A DNA stretch of 64,000 bases from Burhinus oedicnemus (GCA_008921705.1 VFFE01007087.1:62001-126000), one strand, 5' to 3'; shown: positions 1 to 11,992, counted from the first letter of the stretch. The notes: generated from the letters alone by a model not told the origin. Program-made: numbers and translations.

Positions 1-737
1 TGCCAGGAGCATCCCTCCCTGGGGGCAGGCTGGGGCACTGCAGGAAGGGTCCAGGAAGGGTCAGGCATTCTTGCTCGGGCCAGGATGGAGGAGGGCAGGC
101 TGGGTTTTGATGGTTAGGGGATGCAGCTTGGACCTGCCCAGAGGCAAGCCTCCTCCCCGGATATGCCTACAGGAGGGCTCCTGGCATTGGTGCCTTGCCA
201 CTGCTATTTTTGTCAATGGCAGACTGTAGAAGCGAATTATATTAATTTATTTGTTTGCTTATTTATTTTTCCTCAGCAAGGTTAAACTCTCTGTGGTATA
301 ATTCCCAGGGGCATTGCTCCCTGGGCAGAGCCTGAGCAGGATGGCCACAGTGGGCAGTGCTCCTGCTGGCTGCTCCTGTCACATCTCTGGCGGGGGTTGG
401 TTCTCCCCACTTGCTCGGAGGCAATGGGGAAGCAGGAGTGAGTAGTCCTGGTCAGGGAAAACAATGCATCCACTACCAGGTGAAACTCACTTTTCTGGTA
501 TTTTGTGGCTTCTTGCAAAAACAAAATGTATTCATGGAAATTGAGGCAAATCTGTCAAAAAAAACAACCAAAAGAAGGACTTGGGTCTCTGGAGGGGCAG
601 GGTGACCCCACAAAGAGGTGGCTGGAGGTGAGCCTTCTCCCTGCTCACCCATGGGGACACAAACACCTGTATGGTTTCGGGTAGTGACAGTGCTTTCTAC
701 CTGGAAAGCAAGCCCTTTCCGTGTTCTGCTCTCTTAG
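1..737 (+). other. IBSP 5' flank and/or first intron
   Basis: No coding sequence is evident here. The first IBSP coding exon is preceded by a good splice acceptor (AG at 736-737), so a noncoding first exon should lie upstream, as is usual for SIBLING genes. A faint candidate is an inverted CCAAT (ATTGG, 186-190) followed by an AT-rich TATTTTT (205-211), with a possible exon ending at 280 in front of GTTAAA. The donor is weak and the candidate is speculative. The true first exon may lie left of the window. Confidence 0.4.
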
Positions 738-748
738 AGAAAGCAGCC

Positions 749-3700
749 ATGAGGACTGCCCTGGTCTTCGCCTGCCTGATGGGGATGGCGTGCGCCTTCT
801 CGGTGAGTGCCAGGTGTTGGGGGCACCCCCCGGCCTCGCCAGGGCTGGTGAGGGGTGCGTGCCAACCCAGCCTTTCTCCCAGGTCAAGAGCTGGCTGCGG
901 CGAGCCAAGTTGGATGACTCAGAAGAAAACGCGGTAGGGTCTCCCCCCACCCTGTGTGCCCAGCCCCATGTGGCACTGGCCTTGAGGATGAGGATGTTTC
1001 AGTCAGTCCTGTACCCAGGCCCCCAGACTGATGGGATTTATCCCCTTCTTCTCCCAATAGGTGTTCAAGAACAGGCACCGGTATTACCTGTACAGATATG
1101 CCTTCGTGCATCCCCCGCAGCGACGGTACCAGGTGGGTGCTTTGAAGGGGCTGCTGATGCTTCACCGCCCACCAAACATGGAGATAGTGGCCCAAATGAG
1201 ATGGGGGCACAGTCTGTGCCCCACCTGCCACTGGCCTGCAGGGCTGGGCTGAGACCGTCGCGCTCATGACACCAATGGAGACCCGCCAGCATGGCTCAGT
1301 TTTCCCTCTCCTTAGGGCAGTGACTCATCAGAGGAAGAGGGGGACGGCTCGGAGGAGGAGGAGGAAGGGGGGGTAAGTACAGCAAACCAGCAGCCTGCAA
1401 AACAAATACGGGAATTTGGGAACTTTCTTTGGTTTTGTAGTCTCTGCTCATCAGCATTTGTGGCCGCTGACCGCCCACAGCCTTGCACTCTGGATGCGAC
1501 TGGATTTTCTACTCTGGGCTTGATTTTATTATTTTTTGTATATTTTTTCCCTTTTCTTCCTTTTTTAAAGAGGATGGGCGGGGAATGCACCAAACAACCC
1601 TGAGACAAACTTTCTGGGTTTCCATTTTCAGTGGCTCAGAAGGAGCAGGGAGCTCACCCACAAGGCAAAAGGCGCTGTTAGGGACTCCTCTTACCCTCCA
1701 CTTTCAGGGTGCGTTGCTGATAAAATTGCTATGGAAAATACAGTTATGCTTTGCATGCATGCGTGTGGAGAGACACAAACTGATGCTATATGGGGAAATG
1801 CACATTTGTACCAGCCCAGCGGGTAACGCTGCTCCTGTCTGCTGGGTCACTGCTGCGTTTGAGAGAGTCACCCAAGTCCAGAATTAAACACCAGGGGTTA
1901 CAAAGGTCTGTTGTGCTTCACTGGGCTGCAGATGCTGAAAAATAATCTAGTGGTCTCAGGCACATAAGTGCTTTGAGACAGGGATCTGGCATGCTTGGAA
2001 ACCTATGTGTCAGGTCTAATCGCATCTTTTTTTTTTTTTTTAAATATTTGAATGCTAATTTCAGGGGTCTTTTTAACAGGATTGTAAGGCTGGGCCTCTG
2101 GTCTTAAAACCTCCTTTGGAGGCCCACCTGGGGCTGGCATGCAGCATGGGGTGGACCCCATCCCCCAGGTGCCTCTGCCACCCCCTGCACCTCCCTGCAA
2201 TTTACCCCTTTTTGCCTATTCCTCTCCCCTACCACTATGGTCACTAGGGATAACTTTGAGTAGTGGCGTGAGACAGCCAAAGGAGCTCATTCCTGAGGAC
2301 ATACTAAGGGATAAGCACGAATACAGCTGCTGTTTGGGGCTGCCCCTTTCATTTCAAGGGCATCAGAGCAGTGGCCATTCCCGGGCAGGGATGCTGTATG
2401 CCTTCATTGGCAGGGAGTGGTCAGCAAGGTGATGAAAGGCCTCAAGATCATTTACAGGTATGTAAAGAGCCGTTGTTATATCAGCTGCTAGACAGGGGGC
2501 ATCACTTCCATTGGCACAGCCAGCTGCACCCTGCAATTTGGCTCCTCCAGTGGAGAGGAAAACAGCCTAGGTTTTCACTGGCATCAGATGCACCTATATT
2601 TTAAGTGTCTGAGATGGCCCGAAACACCAGGGTGAGCATCTTTATTCTTGGCATGTGAGCAGTGAGGACTGCCCAGGGCAGGGATGGCAGTGACCCCGTG
2701 TCTCCCCACCACAGCTGAGTTCATTTGCTGATGGCAAAGTGCTCCTCCTCCCAGGCTGGGAACAGGGTGAGCTGCCCCACAAGTTCTCAGTGGTTGCTCC
2801 AGGCACTGCTTGCATTTGGGTTTATTCATTCCCTTTCTTAGCTGCGCGGACTGCCATGCACCCTGCTGAGAGACCTGCTCCACTGTGTGGTCTCTGGGGC
2901 CGAGTGGTGCTGATGGCTTATTGCTGGTGGAGTTCAGGCTCATGCCTGGCTTTGAGCCATCACGTTCTCGCCAGCTATCTACACCTGGTGTGTAGTGTGT
3001 CCACACGTAGTGCGCCTGTGACCTTCTTTGTTTATTGGAAACTGGGAGAGGTAACTTCAAAAGCAAACTTTTAGATGCTTTGTAAAGCAAAATGTGTAGC
3101 CAGAATGGGAACACCCGACTCCAGCCACCACCACTTAATTGCATGGCTCGGGCTGCCCTGCTGCAGCTTCTCGATTTCAGCCTGGGGCGAGACCCATGGG
3201 AAAGCAGGAAACTCGGCGCAGCGCCCAAATGCTGCAAGGGGATGCTGCATGCTATGTTCCTGCTGCTGACCACCTGCCCCATCCTGTCCCTGTCCCTGCA
3301 GGAGCCATCCCATGCTGGCACCGAGGCAGCTGGCCACCCTGCCGGAGCAGCCCCTGCAGACAGCCAGGGTGTGCTGGGAGAAGATGTCGCATCCCTCCAG
3401 CAGGTGTGGTTTGGGGGGGGCTGGAGGGGAGCACCCATAGTGTGTGTGTGGGGGGGGTATATTCACCGCATGCTTACTTGCACCCATGGGGTGCCCTGCA
3501 CCCCATTTCTGCTTGGGAGTCTGCTGTGCAAGATGGCCAAGGCTGGGCCAAGCTCTGGGCATTAACCTGGTGGGAGGGTCAGAGGGGCACCCCAAAAAGG
3601 CAGCCTTGCTATGCAAGGCACTGGGGAGATGCTCAGCTGTGCCCACGCCTGTGCCATGCCACGTGGCACTGAAAAGCTGCGACCTCCCGACACCCAACTA

Positions 3701-4294
3701 ATGCTGTATTATTTTCCCCCCGGCCAGGGCAAGGGCTGCCAAGGGCCCCTAAAGGGTGGCAGGAAGGGGGGCGATTCCGAAAATGAAGACAGCGATGAGA
3801 ATGAGGAGGAGGAAGAGGAGGAGGAGGAAGAAGAGGTAGCTGAGAATGAGAATGGCGTCAACGGCACAAGCACCAACACCACTGAGGGGGGAGACAGGCC
3901 TCATGGCAATGGCACTGCAGTGGCTGAGGAGGGCACCGGCATGGCCGAGGAGGAGGAAGAAGAGGAGGAAGAAGAAGAAGAGGAAGAGGAAGAGGAGGAG
4001 GAGGAAACCGAAGGCACCACCGTTGCCAGCACCACTGGTGAAGAGGGGCTGCCCCAGGCGACCACCACGGGAGATGTGGGACTCATGGACACCACCACAG
4101 CTGGGGAGCAGTGGGAATACGAGGTGACGGCTGGGGGCCATGGCCGGGGGGACGAGGGCACCACCGATGGCAGCTACGGGGAGCAGGATGAGTATGCCCG
4201 TGGGGACAGCTACCGAGCCTATGAGGATGAGTACGGCTACTACAAGGGGCATGGCTATGATGTGTATGGCCAGGATTACTACTACAGCCAGTGA
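749..4294 (+). CDS. IBSP: Integrin-binding sialoprotein (bone sialoprotein II), six coding exons
   Basis: Secreted acidic glycophosphoprotein of mineralising bone matrix that nucleates hydroxyapatite and binds integrins. Coding exons: 749-802, 883-933, 1061-1132, 1316-1372, 3302-3403 and 3728-4294. All have GT/AG borders and whole-codon lengths (phase 0), giving 300 aa. Residues 1-16 or so form a signal peptide (MRTALVFACLMGMACA). Residues 19-59 are basic and aromatic (SWLRRAK, RHRYYLYRY), the conserved N-terminal part of the family. Exon 5 begins the acidic Ser/Glu region. The last exon has poly-Glu runs at residues 138-148 and 186-205, N-glycosylation sequons (NGT, NTT, NGT), and the integrin site RGDS at residues 270-273. 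A Tyr-rich C-terminus follows (YRAYEDEYGYYKG), likely tyrosine-sulphated as in mammals. The start is the first ATG after the exon 2 acceptor. MEPE follows downstream on the same strand, the standard SIBLING order. A single Cys (116) opens the last exon. Confidence 0.95.
3803..4006 (+). repeat. Two GAR (GAG/GAA) glutamate-codon tracts in IBSP last exon
   Basis: Purine-only runs at 3803-3835 (11 Glu codons) and 3947-4006 (20 Glu codons) flank a stretch rich in N-glycosylation sequons. GAG and GAA are mixed irregularly, so this is an imperfect trinucleotide repeat kept in frame. The acidic runs are the hydroxyapatite-binding segments of bone sialoprotein. Length variation between alleles or species would be expected. 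Confidence 0.9.
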
Positions 4295-4471
4295 GTGGGC
4301 AGGGTGGCTGCCCCGGTGCTGCCCCCAACCTGCCCCCTCCCACTCAGGAACATGCATCTGAAGGCTCACTGCAGCTGCCGTGCGCCAGAGGGGATCCCAG
4401 GCCACTTGGGGTGTGCACTGGCTCTGCCCCCGGCTTTTTTTTTTTTTTTTGTATCTCGCAAAGTGAAATGA

Positions 4472-4477
4472 AATAAA
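4472..4477 (+). terminator. IBSP polyadenylation signal (AATAAA)
   Basis: Canonical AATAAA 178 bases after the IBSP stop codon, followed by a GT-rich stretch (gcttgttggtgac) suitable as the downstream element. A run of T lies just before it (4435-4450). Confidence 0.8.
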
Positions 4478-6554
4478 GCAACCGAACTGAGCTTGTTGGT
4501 GACAGGGTTTGCTGCCGAATTCACTGGGGTCAGCAGGGCAGCATGGCACTTGGTGGGCTGAGGGGCTACAGGTGCTCATGCTGCTCAGGGTTAAATCTCT
4601 TTATTCCAGCTCAGATGCACACAAAAGGAGGAAGGAACAGAAAGGCTAACTAGGAAAGCCTCTGTAGGGTCCCCTCTGAAAAAGGGAAGGGCATTTTTAG
4701 GGTCACTGCTGTGGGATTACTGCCACATTTTATGTAGAGTTGATGTGAATTTGCAATATGTGGGCAACGGTAACATTACCACACCTTCCACTCCTTGGTA
4801 GCATGCCCACCATGGCCTGATCACGCACCAGGCAATATTAATAAAAGTAAAGACATTAATTTCTCTTTCTGTGCTCACTAGCTGCACGCCCCTGTAATGA
4901 GAGCTTTACTTATGCATCTCTGTGCCAGGCAGGTGGGTCCCACCAAGGTGGGCACCTTGGACGTGTGTTTCGGACAACAGCACTGCAGCCCAAAATGGTC
5001 TACATCTCTCCCTGCCACACAGCCTCATCCCCAGGGCAAGGCAGGGCTGTCACAGTGGCAGCGGTGCATCCACTTGACTCCTGTGTCAGGGATGAGGGAT
5101 GGGAATGCCTGGCTTGCAGTCCCCAGGATCCCTGCCCAGAGTCACCTCCCCATGGACGCGTGGCCTCGGCCAACTGGAGATCAGCACCAGGGACTGGGAA
5201 GGACTAAATCCCGCTGGGTTCCAGGCAGATGCCCCCATTTAGGAAAAGCAATGGCCCTCACACATGGGTTATGGCAGGTACTGTGCTGCCCTTGCGCTGC
5301 TGGGAAGGAAACCTGTGTTCAGCTCCCCATATAGGTCCAACTGCAAAACAAGTTTCTATTCTCACAGCAGCAAGCTTCTGGCTGCTGTACAAAACTGCCT
5401 CCATGTGCCAAAGCCTGGCTGCAGCTGCCGGGGTGGCAGGGGGTGCTGCCTGCAGGGTGGGCACCCCCAGGGCCAAATCCCTACCGTGGCACTGGGGAGT
5501 CCTGCACACGCTCGCGACCAGTGGGGGGACATGACAGCCCCATTATCCACATCTCCAGGGGGTGCCCAAAGACGTCAGGGAACCAGAATGGACAAAGGGC
5601 CCTGGCACTGCCGGGGGCCGGGTCCTGCTCCCATGTGCGTCAGCCCCTCTGGGCACCCAGCCAAAGTTGTGCTTCCCTGAGCCAAGGTGCACCAGCTGGC
5701 TGCTCCAGTACCTGTGGGACAGCATCCGACTGCGTCTCCCTGGACAGGGGGGAAAGGGCAAGTTTCCCCCTGGCTCTGAGATTTGCTTCTGCCGGAGGCT
5801 GGATGCTGATGGTTTAAGTATTTCTGGTGTTAATGCAGCAGTGATGCCCACTCCCAGGGTTTGGGTTGGGGCAGGATGGTGGGTGGGATGGGAGCTGCTG
5901 TCACCATCAGCGCAGTGAGCGGCTGAGCCAGGCTGGCTGCAGGGGGACCAGCAATAGCACCAAAGCTAGAGGGGGGCAGGAAGAGAGTACGTATGTTGTG
6001 CGCATCCTCGTAGCACCCTCCCACAGCAAAGGTAGGCTTGAAGGAACATGTGCAAGCAGTGCATGAAAAAAATCCTTTTTTTTTTTTTAACCAGTCTTCT
6101 ATTTTGCACTTGCACTGGCCTTAGCTCAGGGAAGTTGAGGTTGAAACCCAAAAAACAAGTGTCAGAGGCTATGGCATGATGGCATCTCTCAGCTTGGCCA
6201 GCACTGCCCCACGGTGCCCGTTGTGGCTGTGACCGAGCCAGGCTCAGTGTATCGCCCTTCCCTTTCTGCAGCCCTGCTGGCTTTCCCATGTCAGTCACAG
6301 CGAACATGCTACGACCCACTACACCCCCTCTTATCAATAACCTGGCTGGATGTGTGCCACGCTAAGATCTGCACTAATCATCGAGCAATTTCATCTTCAG
6401 AACAGATATTTATAAACCGTGCTTTCTGTTTATCCAGCCAGGTGGAACATTTGATAGCTGTCTTCCACCACAAACACATTTTTAGCTGGAAATTACTCCC
6501 CCTGGTTATCTGCGGGTGCTGCCAGCCCTGACAAATGTCCCTGGGCAGGAGCTG
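4478..6554. other. Intergenic spacer IBSP-MEPE
   Basis: About 2.1 kb between the IBSP poly(A) signal and the proposed MEPE promoter. It is fairly GC-rich. The open frames are short and show no family signature or consistent splice structure. I see no repeat family that I can name. Confidence 0.6.
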
Positions 6555-6589
6555 ATTGGCTACACGCGGCCGGGGCCAACTTTAAATTT
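6555..6589 (+). promoter_or_regulatory. Proposed MEPE core promoter: inverted CCAAT plus TTTAAATT TATA-like box
   Basis: ATTGG (inverted CCAAT) at 6555-6559 and TTTAAATTT at 6581-6589, 26 bases apart start to start. About 60 bases after the TATA-like box is a splice donor (AAAG/GTAATC at 6648/6649), fitting a short noncoding first exon. The same arrangement precedes SPP1 at 37554-37587. Transcription start would be near 6610-6620. The placement is inferred from sequence only. Confidence 0.6.
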
Positions 6590-6611
6590 CAGCAAAGTGG
6601 GCACAGCCTCC

Positions 6612-6648
6612 ACGGTCTGCCACTGGGACGTGCCTCTGACGGCGAAAG
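6612..6648 (+). other. Putative noncoding exon 1 of MEPE (5' end approximate)
   Basis: Begins about 25-30 bases after the TTTAAATTT box and ends at GCGAAAG in front of the donor GTAATC. It would splice to the acceptor at 7387-7388, twelve bases before the MEPE start codon. SIBLING genes generally have an untranslated first exon. The exact 5' end is a guess. Confidence 0.5.
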
Positions 6649-7400
6649 GTAATCTTCTTACCTAGTTTGCCTGCCCTGTCTCTCCCCAGCTCTTTAGCTC
6701 TGCCTTCCCTGAGCAGGGCATCTCCTGCTTTCACTCTGGGCAAGCCATGGTGGGGATGGGGAGACGGCCCAAGCCTCAGCTGTGCGCATCTCTGCATCAC
6801 GCTCTCTTGAGCTTATGGTGCTTTGTACTGCTGATTCTTGTACATGAATTTCCTTCCAATGTTTTCTGTAGCAAGGCTTGCGTGACTGAAAATCATCTCT
6901 GGGCTTGACCTACGAGCCCAAGACAGGGTGGATGGGTGAAATGAGAATTACTAGCCAACAGAGCGTTTGTCTGCTGCCATTTATCAGTGCTGTTGAAAAC
7001 AGCGTGCAAGTTTCTTAATTCAGACTTAAGACTGTATGACTTAGCCTGCAGCAGTTTTGGTGGGCCTTTTTTTGCAAATACCCACCCAAGCTGCTTTGAC
7101 AGAGTTAAGAAGCTGGTGTCAGAGTGCCCACGCAGTGCTGCTGGCCATGTATGTGTCCTTGCCTCACCCCTGTATGTACATGGCAAGAAGATCACCTTTG
7201 CTGTGAGGAGTGCAGAGAGGCAGAGCAATGCCAGGAGCCACCGCAAAGCCTGGGGAAAGCCGGGGGTTGCTGGATGACCCCACTGCCATGGGGGTGGAGG
7301 AGCTTTTGTGTTGCTGCTGACCAGGACGGTTGGGGACCGCAAGTCCCGGGAAGACAAACTCCAGTGACACTTTGCTTTGTGCCCTCAGGAGCTGCCCAAG

Positions 7401-10400
7401 ATGCAAACAGCCCTTGCATGCCTGTGCCTGTGCCTGCTCAGCACGGCCCTCTCGACACCTGTGAGTATGGCGCTCCCTGGCTTCCCAGTGTACCACCAAA
7501 AGCGTGGGGTGTACCACCCAGTGCGCCCCAGCACACTTTCAGCAGCAGGAGAGCATGAGCTGTACTTGCATGTAGCACCTCTGGGGCTTGGGAGTCGGGG
7601 GGTGGAGGTTTGAGGTGCTGGCACAGAGGTGAACCCAGCAGGAAAAATGTATATTAGCACTGAGGTGCCTGAGCATGCCCCTTTAATTTAGCAGTTAGGG
7701 CATTGTGCAAGGGCCAGTCTGGGTTGCTGTAACTCTTCCTCTGGATTTCTTCAGATTTGGGATCTGCCCAGAGCTTTTGGGCTGGGAACAGCCTGAGGGG
7801 AGCCACAGGAAGGGAGGTGTGGGTAGGATGCTCTCCTTACCCATGTGAGTGACGGGCGTCGGAGGGGTGCCTGCAATTACATTCCAGTTCTCCTAATGTG
7901 AAATTCGGACAGATATAACTGAAACAAAGGGCAAACTAAGCTCAATGTAATAGCAGCCTTTTTTGTCCTGCGTAACTGTTGCCCAACACAGCTAGAGTGA
8001 AAATCTGCTCCTAGCAAAGTCTTGCTTTTCTGGCAGGGTAAGTAGGAGGGAAGCCACATCTCCTCTGAGGGCTGGGCCCCAGCCGTGTGTCCTTTAGGCC
8101 CCAGGGCAAGCTTGCACAACCGGGTCTGTCACAGGGCAGCATGTGGGAAGGCAATAAATCAGTGCAGATTTGCTTTTCAGATAGGGGCACAGAAGAGAGC
8201 TGGTTCATACTCTGCTGCATAACCAGGGCTGTAATCCAGCTTTTGACATTGTTCACAAACAACAGAATAACCTGGGAATATTTAATGCTCTGGGGCACAT
8301 TTCTTCCCCTTTCAGGTAGCTTGGGGCACTTCAGTGGCTGATTTTGCTGAGACTGGAGGGGGCTCCCCTCCACGGGGCTGTCTCCCCTTCTGGCACATGA
8401 GGAGTGCCCCAAAATGGCTTGGTGGGTCTCACAGGATGCTCCCACCTCCAAGTCCCCCATCCCTGAGGGATGCACTGACCAATACATCCCCAAAGATGCT
8501 CAGATAATCAGGGGAAGCCAGAAGCTTGCAAGCAGAAACCTGTCTGTGAGGGCACAGGCATTGCTACTCAGTTGTCCATTAAACACTGGGAATCGCCAGC
8601 TCCAGGCTCCCATTGCAGTCAGATCCCAGCCATAAGTTGGAGCATCATGGTGTGAGCAGTGGTGCCATGTATTAAAACTGCTCTGCAATAAAAATGCTCT
8701 GCAAAAAAAATACTCTGCACCAGAGTGCAGTAAAAGGGTATCTGCAGAGCAACAATATCCTGCTAAAAGTAGCAAGCAATGCAAGCATGCTGTAGCAGAA
8801 TTTGCAATACTTTTCAGACCCTGGAAATGGCTTTTTGACCTTTTCTATTTTTGCTGGCTTTAAGCTGGCGCCCAGGTAGCGCACAGGATTTTATTGGCTT
8901 ATCGACACAGTTTTCCCACCCTTCCCTGGACACTGGCATGCCCATCATGCTGGGCAGGGTGGGCAGCTAGCGGCAGGCGTTGGCAGCCACTTGGACGCTA
9001 GGGCAGTGTTTGACGCCTTGGCTCTCGCTTGTGTTTTGCTGTCCGCAGGTGCCGCCGCCGCTGCCTGGGAGAGCTGCTGGGAACTGTGTGGGACAGCACC
9101 GGGTACGTCTTCCCCCTGCCCCACCCAGACCCCATGTGATACCCTGCACCGGGGGGGGCAGGGAGAAAAAGCCACTTTTGGAGGGCAGCCCCAGTGAGCT
9201 GTGGAAAAAGAGACTGGTGACCCCCCTTGCATCCGAGCAGCCCTTATAAAGAGCAGGGGAGGGAAAGGTGTGATGTGCTCAGGTGAGGGAAGGGCCTCCC
9301 CCACCTGCTGCTCCTCTGCCCCTGCCCAGCCCCAGATGACAAATGCTTGGTGAGGTTGTAAAAGTCCCAGACCCAGCTGCTATGGGGTTTTTTCACAGTG
9401 TATTGGTGTAAAATGCATCAGTAGCAAAATTTAGTTGAGTAGTGTGGAAGAAAATTCCTGGTTTTGCCTATTGGAAGCCAGCTGCTTCCAGTGCCTCAGT
9501 CGCCATCGGTACCATCACTCATGGGGACCATCAACCAGGTTGTTTATTCAAGCCATAAGCTACCTTGCAAAAACCCCAAACCCACAGCTCCTGAAAACAA
9601 GCAAAGGCAGAAAATGAGCCTAAGGGAAAACCAAACCTTGGAGCCCAGGAGGTGAGCACACGCATCCTGCCCAGGTCCCTGCCTGCATTGGCGGCCATGA
9701 GATGGTGGGAGCTACTGCCCACCCTGGGGCCTCAGGGTGCTGGTAGGACCCTGCTGCAGTGCCAGGCACGGAAAGGGAAGCTCCCGTCATCACGTTTAAC
9801 AAGAAAATTGTGGGGTTTTTTTATTTTCTTCCCCACCAGATACTGCTGAAAGGCTGCAATGCCAAGCATGGCTTCTACGTTTTCAAATATGTCTACTCAT
9901 TTTCAACACGGAGGAACCAGACACAGATAAAGGTGAGGAGGCAGCCAGGTGGCATGGCAGGACCCCGGCTTGGCTGTGGTGCCCCACACAGCCAGCAGGC
10001 ACCGGGGCTGACCCTGACCTCTCTCTTGTGTGTACTGCACAGAAGGAAGAGGCCGATAGCCAGAGCGTCGTCCCCGGCCGCCAGCTGGGAGAGGACAATG
10101 CCAGGCGGGGGCCAACAGAGAATGGGGTGCCCCCAGAGCAAGGTGACAATGACAGCACTGATGCGATAGAGAACGGGACTGGCCTCAAGCCTGAAAACCG
10201 CAGCACCCCAGGTGTTGGTGGGGATGCTCACAGTCCTCGACTGGGTACCAGCACGCGAGCGCGCGGTGGTGTCGGTGTTGCAAGTCCCACCCCAGCCAGC
10301 TCGGAGGGCAGTGGTGACCTGGATTTGGTGTTTGAAGTCGATGGTGGTGTTTCCATTCTCCCCCAGGGCTCTGGTGAGGTCGTGGCAGGGAACAGGTCTG

Positions 10401-11992
10401 ATGTCAGGAGTGAGGACAGGGACAATGGTGCCCCCGGGGGGATTCCAGTGGAGGGGACCATGATAGATGGGCGAGAGAGGGACCCTGCCACTGGAGGGGC
10501 TGGGGACGAGGGCAGCGGAGAGGCCACTGTCCCTGGCCAAGGGCAGGAGGGTGTCATGCGGGGCACAGGGACAGGAGGTGCTGTTCTCACCTCTGTCACC
10601 GAGAAGATGGAGGACGTCCAAGTTGATGCCAAAGGTGTGGATGAATATGCTTACATGCCCGACTCAGGCAGCTTTACCGTCACTCATGGGAAGGTGGGCA
10701 GCACAGTGAGGGCTACTGTCTCTCCGGACAAGGACGACGAAGTCAACATCTACATTGGGAGGGCCAACATCCATGTGGGGGAGCAAGAAACCACCCAGGC
10801 CGGTGCCACTGTTGTCAGTGAGGATGGTGGCATCTCCACTGCAGGAACCAGCAGCCCCCTGCCCAGGCTGAGCATCACTGCCACACATGATAGTGATGAC
10901 GATGATGGCATCCCTGCTCACGGACAGCCTGAAGGACTGGCCACCACAGCCACCCCAAGCCATGGGGACAGCGTCACCAGCAGCCCTGGGGATGGCCATC
11001 CCACAGGAGATGATGAGGATGGTGATGGAGATGTTGGTGATGGAGAAAGACCGGTGGCCCCTGGTCCCTGGAGGGTTGCTGGTGGTGGCATTACTGTCCC
11101 CACAGGGGCTGGCATCCGTGAGAAAGGTGATGATGAGGCAAGAGGTGAGGGGCAGAGGTTCGAGGGGAGGCCGGGCCACCTGGCTGTTACCACCCCCCAC
11201 CAGGGGGGTGATGAGGAGGCCGCTGCCACCGTCCCAGCCGAGGGGGCCAGCATCCACCTGGGCACCACTGTGGCCTCCCCCAGGGTGAGCAAGGGGGACT
11301 GCACCACTGCTCTGGGGATGGCCAGTGGCCGCAAGGCAGGCAAGAGCACTGTGGCAGGGAGAGGGGGGAGCAAGGAAGTGGGGCCAGCCACCCCCCAGCC
11401 CCACAGGGAGGGACGGCCCAGGGCGGGGGCAAGGGTCCGGCCGGGGGGAGCGGGGCTGGACAAAACACCCAGGAGGGACGAAGCGCTATCTCCACACGGG
11501 AAAGCTGGCAGCCAGGCATCGAGTGGGGCCCAGGTGAGTGCTGGTGGCCATGGCGGTGATACCGCAGGCAGGCCACGTGCCACTGAAGTGGGGCGCAGCC
11601 CCCCTCCACAGGCAGGGCAAGCTGGGGGCAGTGTGGCAGTGGGTGAAGGCCGAGGTGGCAAGACTGGGGCAGCGGTGGCGGAGGCTGGGCATGGCCGTCT
11701 CCCCAGGCGCCATGGCAGGAGGCTAGGGGCCGGGGCGCTGGGGGCGTTTGCAGCGCTGGGCCACAGCAGGCAGGTGGACCAGGTGAAGCGTGCTGATGAG
11801 CTCCATGTCCGTGAGCGGTCCTTTTACACCCTCGGCAGTGCGGGGGGTGGCCCTCGCGGCCCCTACACCAGCCTGGGGAGTGCTGACAGCAGCCAGTCCT
11901 CGGAGGGGGAGCGGGGCAGCCGCAGCGACAGCCGACAGAGTGGACTGGAGCCCTTGGGCTGGGGAGCCCCAGGACACCCCCATGGCCGCTAG
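7401..11992 (+). CDS. MEPE: Ovocleidin-116 (avian matrix extracellular phosphoglycoprotein), four coding exons
   Basis: Secreted phosphoglycoprotein; in birds it is the core of the eggshell dermatan-sulphate proteoglycan and is also made in bone. Coding exons: 7401-7460 (signal peptide, MQTALACLCLCLLSTALS), 9049-9102, 9840-9932 and 10043-11992. All are phase 0 with GT/AG borders, giving 718 aa. Exons 3-4 carry the conserved N-terminus with two cysteines (33, 44) and an NQT sequon. The huge last exon (649 aa) is Gly/Asp/Ser-rich. It holds NDS, NGT and NRS sequons, several acidic-flanked Ser-Gly pairs (EGSGD, QGSGE, EGSGE) that could carry glycosaminoglycan, an Asp run (DSDDDDG), and an HGDS...GDG segment at residues 376-387. 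An Arg-rich region follows, then a C-terminal Ser/Glu stretch (SADSSQSSEGERGS) resembling an ASARM motif. The start is fixed by the signal peptide and exon 2 acceptor. Chicken ovocleidin-116 is about 742 aa by memory. It sits between IBSP and SPP1 as expected. Confidence 0.93.

Noticed and set aside
3749..4579. Antisense frame of 276 codons opposite IBSP last exon with Leu/Phe/Ser runs
   Set aside because: The apparent hydrophobic runs are the reverse complement of the Glu codon tracts.
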